NCBI GenBank assembly: GCA_903934275.1
Contig: CAIZNF010000281.1
Coordinates: 1-5,571, forward strand
Length of the DNA stretch: 5,571 bases
Reading direction: 5' to 3'
From: an uncultured Nitrosomonadales bacterium
GTDB lineage: Bacteria; Pseudomonadota; Gammaproteobacteria; Burkholderiales; Gallionellaceae
The notes under the pieces were generated by a model, which was given only the letters and a program-made list of their open reading frames with translations, made no database searches and was not told the DNA's origin. Position 1 is the first letter of the stretch; each line of letters begins with the position of its first letter. Position numbers and translations under genes: made by a program. Below, piece by piece: positions 1 through 5,571 of the stretch.

Positions 1-1967
1 ACGGCGGGATACAGCGTGTCGTTGATCAGCGTGGACTTTCCGGAACCGGACACGCCGGTCACACACACCAGCAGCCCGACCGGCAGATTCAGCGCGATGC
101 TTTTCAGGTTGTTGCCGGAAGCGCCGACGATATGCAGCATGCGCTGCGCATCCGGCTTGCGGTATTTTTCCGGCGCGGGAATGCTGCGCCTGCCGGACAG
201 GTAATCGCCGGTGAGCGACTGCCTGTTCGCGCAGATTTCCTTCGCCGTGCCCTGTGCCACAATCAATCCGCCGTGTTCGCCCGCGCCCGGCCCCATGTCC
301 ACCACATGGTCGGCGGCACGGATTGCCTCCTCGTCGTGCTCCACCACGATCACGCTGTTGCCCATGTCGCGCAGCTTCTTCAGCGTTTGCAGCAGACGGT
401 CGTTGTCGCGCTGATGCAGGCCGATGGAAGGCTCGTCGAGCACATACATCACGCCGGTCAGGCCGGAACCGATCTGCGACGCGAGGCGGATGCGCTGCGC
501 TTCGCCGCCGGATAACGTCTCGGCGGAACGCTCCAACGACAGATATTCCAGCCCGACGTTGTTGAGGAAGGTCAGGCGGTTGGCGATTTCCTGAATGATT
601 TTTTCCGCAATCGCCTGTTTGTGGCCTTGCAGTTTCAAGCCCTGGAAGAAAGTCAGCGCCTGTTTCAGCGGCAGCGCGCTGATCTCGTACAGGTTCATAT
701 CCGCGACGCGCACATGGCGCGCTTCCAGGCGCAGGCGCGTACCCTTGCATTCCGGGCAGGGGCAACTGTTCAGGTATTTCGCCAGCTCCTCGCGCACGGC
801 GGGCGAGTCGGTCTCCTTGTAGCGCCGCTCCAAGTTGTTGACGATACCCTCGAAGGCGTGTTCGCGCGGCATCGGCTTGCCGCGTTCGTTCAAGTACTGG
901 AAGGCGATTTGCTCCTTACCGCTGCCATACAAAATCATCTGCTGGATTTTTTCCGGCAGGCTCTCGAAGGATTGCTCCAGATCGAAGTCGTAATGTTTGG
1001 CGAGGCTGGCGAGTAACTGGTGATAGAACTGGTTGCGCCGGTCCCATCCCTTGATCGCCCCAGAACTCAACGACATTTGCGGAAAAATCACAATACGTTT
1101 TGGATCGAAAAAGCTGATGTTGCCGAGTCCGTCGCATTTGGGGCACGCGCCCATTGGGTTGTTGAACGAGAAAAGGCGCGGTTCCAGTTCCGGCAACGAG
1201 TAGCTGCAAATCGGGCAGGCAAATTTCGCCGAGAACAGGTGCTCTTTCTCCGTATCCATCTCCACCGCCAACGCGCGACCATCGGCATGGCGCAATGCGG
1301 TTTCGAACGATTCGGCCAGCCGCTGCTTAGCTTCCACATTGACCTTCAGGCGATCCACTACAATCTCGACGGTATGCTTCTTGGTTTTTTGCAACGCGGG
1401 CAATGCGTCGATCTCATACACCTTGCCGTTGATGCGCAATCGCGTGAAGCCTTGCGCGCGCAGCTCGTCGAATAAATCCAGCTGCTCGCCCTTGCGCTCC
1501 ACGACCAGTGGAGAAAGAATCATGATCTTCGTACCTTCCGGCAGATTCAGCACATGATCCACCATCTGGCCTACCGATTGTGCCTGCAACACCAGATCGT
1601 GCTGCGGGCAATACGGGTCGCCCGCGCGCGCGAACAGCAGACGCAGATAATCATGGATCTCGGTGACCGTGCCGACCGTGGAGCGCGGGTTATGCGAAGT
1701 GGCCTTCTGCTCGATGGCGATGGCCGGAGAAAGCCCCTCGATCAAGTCTACGTCCGGTTTTTCCATCAACTGCAAAAACTGCCGTGCATAGGCCGACAGC
1801 GATTCCACATAACGCCGCTGCCCTTCGGCATACAGGGTGTCGAAGGCGAGCGAGGACTTGCCCGAACCGGACAGCCCGGTGATCACCACCAGTTTATGGC
1901 GCGGCAAATCGAGACTGATGTTCTTCAGGTTATGGGTGCGTGCGCCGCGAATTTTTATTTGTTCCAT
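1..1967 (-). CDS. uvrA: UvrABC excinuclease subunit A, 3' end beyond the window
   Basis: UvrA is the ATP-driven damage-recognition subunit of nucleotide excision repair; it acts as a dimer on DNA and loads UvrB at lesions. The minus-strand frame is open from an ATG at 1965-1967 to the left edge, giving 655 residues of a family usually near 940, so the second ATPase half is cut off. Visible in order: N-terminus [17 protein letters not shown]; first Walker [10 protein letters not shown] (residues 31-39, Lys37); zinc module CxxC-x20-CxxC (Cys251, 254, 275, 278); a further Cys cluster [12 protein letters not shown]; first ABC signature LSGGEAQR (485-492); Walker B VLDEPS with Asp511 and Glu512; second Walker [10 protein letters not shown] (638-646, Lys644). 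These positions match E. coli UvrA within about two residues, and I see no frameshift. The ATG has no clear Shine-Dalgarno but gives the canonical family N-terminus. It is transcribed away from yajR; no SOS box is visible. Confidence 0.97.
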   Translation of the reverse strand, partial: MEQIKIRGARTHNLKNISLDLPRHKLVVITGLSGSGKSSLAFDTLYAEGQRRYVESLSAYARQFLQLMEKPDVDLIEGLSPAIAIEQKATSHNPRSTVGTVTEIHDYLRLLFARAGDPYCPQHDLVLQAQSVGQMVDHVLNLPEGTKIMILSPLVVERKGEQLDLFDELRAQGFTRLRINGKVYEIDALPALQKTKKHTVEIVVDRLKVNVEAKQRLAESFETALRHADGRALAVEMDTEKEHLFSAKFACPICSYSLPELEPRLFSFNNPMGACPKCDGLGNISFFDPKRIVIFPQMSLSSGAIKGWDRRNQFYHQLLASLAKHYDFDLEQSFESLPEKIQQMILYGSGKEQIAFQYLNERGKPMPREHAFEGIVNNLERRYKETDSPAVREELAKYLNSCPCPECKGTRLRLEARHVRVADMNLYEISALPLKQALTFFQGLKLQGHKQAIAEKIIQEIANRLTFLNNVGLEYLSLERSAETLSGGEAQRIRLASQIGSGLTGVMYVLDEPSIGLHQRDNDRLLQTLKKLRDMGNSVIVVEHDEEAIRAADHVVDMGPGAGEHGGLIVAQGTAKEICANRQSLTGDYLSGRRSIPAPEKYRKPDAQRMLHIVGASGNNLKSIALNLPVGLLVCVTGVSGSGKSTLINDTLYPA

Positions 1968-1997
1968 GCCGGGTAGCGAATAAGAAAAGCGGTTGCC

Positions 1998-2026
1998 AAT
2001 ATACGCGAGTTTTTAGACTTTCCCAA
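1998..2026 (-). promoter_or_regulatory. Sigma70-type promoter of uvrA
   Basis: Read on the minus strand there is a -35 box TTGGGA (2021-2026), a 17-base spacer and a -10 box TATATT (1998-2003; five of six consensus bases). The predicted transcript start near 1991 leaves a leader of about 24 bases before the uvrA ATG. No CTGT-N8-ACAG LexA-type palindrome overlaps it. The -35 lies only about 8 bases from the edge of the MITE-like element. Confidence 0.6.
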
Positions 2027-2033
2027 ACCTCTG

Positions 2034-2268
2034 CGTTCCATCGAGTGCGATTCAAGCTGATGTGGGCGCATCTCCGGGTAGCGTGAGAAATTTTCCGCCC
2101 ACCCATTGCTCTTGTGGGAGCGGTTTCCTGGCCGCGATGCGTGTTGAGGTGCTCACTGAATCGAGGCCAAGAAACCGCTCCTACATGGGCTTTGCGCGCG
2201 TCGATGAGCAATGCTGCAGCACACGCATTTTTGCTGCCCACACCAATTTGAATCGCACTCCCGTTCCA
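2034..2268. mobile_element. Candidate MITE-like palindromic element flanked by 7-bp direct repeats
   Basis: The left arm at 2043-2067 (begins GAGTGCGATTCAA, ends TGTGGGC) is matched inverted at 2236-2260 in 22 of 25 positions. Further in, CATTGCTC (2104-2111) is matched by GAGCAATG (2206-2213), and the core holds a second long inverted repeat (2113-2137 with 2161-2185). Just outside the ends lies a direct repeat CGTTCCA (2034-2040 and 2262-2268), which fits a target-site duplication. No transposase or convincing ORF is inside. Terminal inverted repeats, a probable duplication, short length and an intergenic position are the hallmarks of a non-autonomous MITE; membership of a known family is not established. 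It lies exactly between the uvrA and yajR promoters. The alternative is an old composite of nested REP-like repeats. Confidence 0.55.
2113..2185. repeat. REP-like inverted pair in the core of the palindromic element
   Basis: Arms TGTGGGAGCGGTTTC... (2113-2137) and, on the opposite strand, TGTAGGAGCGGTTTC... (2161-2185) agree at 22 of 25 positions around a 23-base spacer. The GTAGGAGCGG start, followed by a run ending in GCC(G/T)CGA, resembles REP sequences common in Pseudomonas and other proteobacteria, which have a GTAG-type head followed by an imperfect hairpin. Two such units facing each other form a BIME-like structure able to make a long hairpin in RNA or single-stranded DNA. Confidence 0.65.
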
Positions 2269-2314
2269 ATCTCCGCCTCTCCCAATATGAAATGAGGCTT
2301 CTGAAGGGTTATAT

Positions 2315-2344
2315 TTGTTGGCAAGTGTGGCGACCTGCTAAAAT
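2315..2344 (+). promoter_or_regulatory. Possible sigma70 promoter of yajR
   Basis: A -10 box TAAAAT (2339-2344; five of six consensus bases) is preceded either by TTGTTG (2315-2320, 18-base spacing) or by the better hexamer TTGGCA (2318-2323, but with a short 15-base spacing). Transcription would start near 2351, about 26 bases before the yajR ATG. Only a weak ribosome-binding site (AGAA) precedes that ATG. Confidence 0.4.
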
Positions 2345-2376
2345 GCGCGACTTTTTGTATCTTTCCAGAATCATCC

Positions 2377-3753
2377 ATGTCTATATCGAATACTATGACT
2401 GCGGTTGAACGCCGTGCCAGCATTGGCTTGGCCGGTATTTACGGCCTGCGCATGCTGGGGCTGTTCATCATTCTGCCGATTTTCGCGGTGTATTCGGAGC
2501 ATCTGCCCGGCGGCGAGAGCCATCTGCTGATGGGCATTGCGCTCGGCGCTTACGGTTTGACACAGGCAGTTCTGCAACTTCCGTCCGGCTGGCTATCCGA
2601 CCGTATCGGGCGCAAACCGGTCATTTATGCCGGCTTGGTGGTTTTTGCGCTGGGCAGTTTCATCGCTGCATCGGCTGATAATATCTACTGGGTCATCGTA
2701 GGCCGCGCCATTCAGGGCGCGGGCGCGATCAATGCCGCCGTCATGGCTCTTACCGCTGATCTCACGCGCGAAGAGGTGCGCACTAAGGCGATGGCGATGA
2801 TCGGCATGACCATCGGCGTTACGTTCTCGCTGTCGCTGATTATGTCCCCGGTGCTCGATGGTTTACTCGGTGTGCCCGGCATTTTTGCATTGACTGGGGT
2901 GTTGGCGCTGCTGGCCTTGCTGGTGGTGCGTTTCGTGATTCCAGATCCGGCGATTTCACGCTTCCATAGCGATGCCGAGGCGAACCGGAAGCGTTTTGGC
3001 GAAGTGCTGCACAACAGGGATTTGCTGCGCCTAGATTTCGGTATTTTCGCGGTGCATGCGGTCTTGATGTCGGTGTTCATGCGAGTGCCGTTCCTGCTCC
3101 AGGCCGACAATCTAGAGGTGTCGCAGCACTGGAAGGTTTATTTGCCAGTGATGGTGGTGGCTTTTGCGCTGATGCTGCCGCTCATCGTGATTTCGGAAAA
3201 GAAAGGCAAGGTGAAACAGGTATTTCTGCTGGCGGTTGTGTTGGCGATGATATCACTGATCATGTTGCTATTTTTGCAACACAGCCTGTGGGGCGTGGCA
3301 GCCTCATTGCTGATATTTTTTACTGCGTTCAACGTGCTGGAAGCCAAGTTACCCGCACTGATCAGCGTGATTGCGCCGCTGACTTCCAGAGGCACGGCGA
3401 TGGGCGTATACAGCAGCGTGCAGTTTCTCGGCGCATTTTTTGGCTCGGTAGTGGGCGGTGCGCTGATGCAGTTTGTCGGCGGCGATGCCGTGTTTGTGTT
3501 CGATATCGTGGTGCTTCTGATGTGGCTGGTGGTAGCATTTGGCATGCAGCCCCCTGCTGCGGTGCGCACCAAAATGTACCATTTGCCGGAGATGGACGAT
3601 GCCTCTGCGATAGAATTGCGCCAGCGACTCGCGCAACTTTCCGGAGTGCGCGAAGTGATGGTGGTCGCAGCGGAACGCATGGCCTGCCTCAAGGTGGATA
3701 AGCATGGATTTGACGAAGAAGCAGTGGAGCAGCTGGTGATGGTGTCTTCTTGA
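2377..3753 (+). CDS. yajR: YajR-type major facilitator superfamily transporter with C-terminal YAM-like domain
   Basis: This is an inner-membrane secondary transporter of the MFS drug:H+ antiporter type; the substrate is unknown, as for E. coli YajR. The 458 residues match YajR (454) in length and in several blocks: ERRA near the start, LTQAVLQLPSGWLSDRIGRK with MFS motif A (71-80), GRAIQGAGA in TM4 (109-117), VMALTADLTRE, RTKAMA, HWKVYL (251-256), and GTAMGVYSSVQFLG (339-352). About twelve hydrophobic segments run from residue 15 to 392. Residues about 400-456 form a soluble tail with a beta-alpha-beta pattern (SGVREVMVV, then MACLKVD), corresponding to the ferredoxin-like YAM domain of YajR. 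The ATG at 2377 is used; an ATG at 2395 (Met7) aligns with an internal Met of E. coli YajR and is an alternative. ssb follows 60 bases later without a terminator between, so co-transcription is possible. Confidence 0.92.
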   Translation: MSISNTMTAVERRASIGLAGIYGLRMLGLFIILPIFAVYSEHLPGGESHLLMGIALGAYGLTQAVLQLPSGWLSDRIGRKPVIYAGLVVFALGSFIAASADNIYWVIVGRAIQGAGAINAAVMALTADLTREEVRTKAMAMIGMTIGVTFSLSLIMSPVLDGLLGVPGIFALTGVLALLALLVVRFVIPDPAISRFHSDAEANRKRFGEVLHNRDLLRLDFGIFAVHAVLMSVFMRVPFLLQADNLEVSQHWKVYLPVMVVAFALMLPLIVISEKKGKVKQVFLLAVVLAMISLIMLLFLQHSLWGVAASLLIFFTAFNVLEAKLPALISVIAPLTSRGTAMGVYSSVQFLGAFFGSVVGGALMQFVGGDAVFVFDIVVLLMWLVVAFGMQPPAAVRTKMYHLPEMDDASAIELRQRLAQLSGVREVMVVAAERMACLKVDKHGFDEEAVEQLVMVSS

Positions 3754-3800
3754 TCTTGCTTTGGGAGAAGATTGGGCGAAAGTGAAATACGTAAAATCTG

Positions 3801-3807
3801 AAAGGAG
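3801..3807 (+). promoter_or_regulatory. Strong ribosome-binding site of ssb
   Basis: AAAGGAG lies six bases before the ATG at 3814. It is the only near-consensus Shine-Dalgarno sequence ahead of a gene in this window and fixes the ssb start; high translation fits an abundant protein such as SSB. Confidence 0.85.
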
Positions 3808-3813
3808 TATGAC

Positions 3814-4278
3814 ATGTCGGTGAATAAAGCAATTTTAATAGGGCATCTCGGCAAAGATCCGGAAGTGAGATATATGCCCAACGGTGAGGCAGTTGCGAAT
3901 GTGTCAATTGCAACTACAGAAAACTGGAAAGACAAGAGCGGCGAGAAACAGGAAAAAACCGAATGGCATAATTTGGTGTTCTATAAACGGCTTGCGGAGA
4001 TCGTCGGGGAATACCTGAAAAAAGGCTCTCAGATTTACGTGGAGGGCAGGATTACAACAGAAAAGTGGCAGGATAAGGAAGGCAAGGATCGTTACACCAC
4101 CAAAATCGTGGTCAACGAAATGAAAATGCTCGGCGGCAAATCTTCCGGCAGCAACAGCTTTGAAGTGGTGGAGAGCAGGCCGACTGCGCCTTCACCCGGC
4201 AACGATGCTGCTCCCGCAAAGGCCGCACCCGCAGCAAAAGGCAGTTTCGATAATTTTGACGACGACATTCCGTTTTAG
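3814..4278 (+). CDS. ssb: Single-stranded DNA-binding protein
   Basis: SSB coats single-stranded DNA as a homotetramer during replication, recombination and repair, and recruits partner proteins through its C-terminal tip. The 154 residues show an OB-fold at about 1-108 that begins [20 protein letters not shown] and contains [35 protein letters not shown] and DRYTTKIVV. Trp38, Trp51 and Trp85 correspond to the DNA-stacking tryptophans 40, 54 and 88 of E. coli SSB. A short Ala/Pro/Gly/Ser linker (about 109-144) leads to the acidic tip DDDIPF (149-154), the conserved partner-binding motif. Slightly shorter than E. coli SSB (178) because of the linker. It has its own strong ribosome-binding site and an intrinsic terminator, and is convergent with the ldt gene. 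A separate promoter in the 60-base gap after yajR is not clear. Confidence 0.98.
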   Translation: MSVNKAILIGHLGKDPEVRYMPNGEAVANVSIATTENWKDKSGEKQEKTEWHNLVFYKRLAEIVGEYLKKGSQIYVEGRITTEKWQDKEGKDRYTTKIVVNEMKMLGGKSSGSNSFEVVESRPTAPSPGNDAAPAKAAPAAKGSFDNFDDDIPF

Positions 4279-4306
4279 AATATACCGCATATAACTATGC
4301 AAACTG

Positions 4307-4340
4307 AAACTCAGTATTTCATGTGAATACTGGGTTTTTT
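4307..4340 (+). terminator. Rho-independent terminator of ssb
   Basis: CTCAGTATT (4310-4318) pairs with AATACTGGG (4326-4334), with one G-U pair, around a seven-base loop, followed by six T residues (4335-4340). Three A-T pairs (4307-4309 with 4335-4337) can extend the stem. It begins about 30 bases after the ssb stop codon. The stem is A/T-rich in its upper part, but the T-tract and position make the call good. Confidence 0.8.
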
Positions 4341-4400
4341 CTTGTTGGCATTTTCGTAAGGTGACCTGAAAACCCATTTCTCTATCAATAGCACAATAAC

Positions 4401-4452
4401 GTAGGACGGGTTCTACCCGCCAGATATAGCTGTCGGGCACGGCCCGACCTAC
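4401..4452. repeat. Inverted pair of REP elements (BIME-like) between convergent genes
   Basis: On the plus strand a GTAG head (4401-4404) is followed by the hairpin CGGGT-TCT-ACCCG (4407-4419). On the minus strand a second GTAG head (4449-4452) is followed by a perfect seven-bp hairpin GTCGGGC/GCCCGAC (4432-4438 with 4442-4448) with a three-base loop. A GTAG head plus palindrome is the described layout of REP sequences mobilised by RAYT (TnpA-REP) proteins, and two facing copies form a BIME. It sits between the convergent ends of ssb and the L,D-transpeptidase gene, a typical REP location, and could block read-through in both directions. Confidence 0.75.
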
Positions 4453-4541
4453 AAATTTCCTTCCATTTGTAAGGAGAATGCGGAATAAAACTAGAAAAAG
4501 CAGCTGTCCCGATGAACCACCCTTAAAGTAATCCAATCAGG

Positions 4542-5571
<1,030 letters not shown>

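Noticed and set aside
132..1976. Several plus-strand open frames of 100-150 codons across the uvrA region
   Set aside because: They are antisense to uvrA, which shows continuous family motifs in the minus frame, and their translations show no recognisable domain.
2062..2295. Short open frames on both strands through the uvrA-yajR spacer
   Set aside because: They run through the palindromic element, have no ribosome-binding site or family features, and their ends are set by the repeat structure.
3745..3771. Inverted repeat TCTTCT/AGAAGA at the end of yajR as a possible terminator
   Set aside because: The stem is only six A/T-rich pairs with a 15-base loop and no T-tract follows, so it does not qualify as an intrinsic terminator.
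3138..3935. A 265-codon open frame on the minus strand across yajR and the start of ssb
   Set aside because: It is antisense to two well-recognised genes, has a low-complexity Ser/Thr/Ala/Asn composition with no family motif, and has no ribosome-binding site. It is a by-product of codon bias in yajR.
4478..4531. A 17-codon reading frame preceded by AAGGAG between ssb and the L,D-transpeptidase gene
   Set aside because: The AAGGAG is only one base from the ATG, too close for normal initiation. The peptide is short and charged, and the frame lies downstream of a terminator and a REP pair.
4480..4541. Possible terminator for the L,D-transpeptidase gene on the minus strand, around CAGCTG and a short T-run
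   Set aside because: No stem of adequate length precedes the T-run; the REP pair further on is a more plausible transcript end.

Overview
The window reads as a piece of ordinary proteobacterial chromosome, most likely from a betaproteobacterium (a Nitrosomonadales/Gallionella-type organism is my best guess, from gene order and repeat types; this is inference). It carries five protein genes, all conserved housekeeping or envelope functions, and three kinds of short repeat. I see no defence system, CRISPR array, tRNA, rRNA, phage gene or transposase gene.

Layout, left to right. Positions 1-1967 (minus) hold the first 655 codons of uvrA, the damage-sensing ATPase of nucleotide excision repair; its 3' end lies beyond the left edge. 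Positions 1968-2376 are a divergent intergenic region with a good uvrA promoter (1998-2026), a likely yajR promoter (2315-2344), and between them a palindromic element of about 220 bp with 25-bp inverted ends, flanked by a 7-bp direct repeat, which looks like a MITE. Positions 2377-3753 (plus) encode a YajR-type MFS transporter with a C-terminal soluble domain. After 60 bases comes ssb (3814-4278, plus), closed by an intrinsic terminator (4307-4340). The gap before the next, convergent gene holds a pair of REP-type hairpins with GTAG heads (4401-4452). On the minus strand, tadA (tRNA A34 deaminase, 5' end beyond the right edge) overlaps a small YkuD-type L,D-transpeptidase gene by an ATGA tetranucleotide, so the two form a translationally coupled pair.

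How the genes relate: UvrA and SSB both serve DNA repair and replication, and the uvrA/ssb neighbourhood resembles the divergent uvrA-ssb pair of enterobacteria, with a transporter gene lying between them here. I found no LexA-type operator in either upstream region. The tadA-ldt pair links tRNA maturation with a cell-wall-type enzyme only by transcription, as far as can be seen.

The most unusual points are: (1) tadA carries an in-frame insertion of roughly 105 bp, about 35 residues, made of G/C-tract palindromic repeat DNA, in a gene that is essential in E. coli; (2) the MITE-like element between uvrA and yajR; (3) the L,D-transpeptidase has no signal peptide, and an in-frame stop upstream excludes a longer start.
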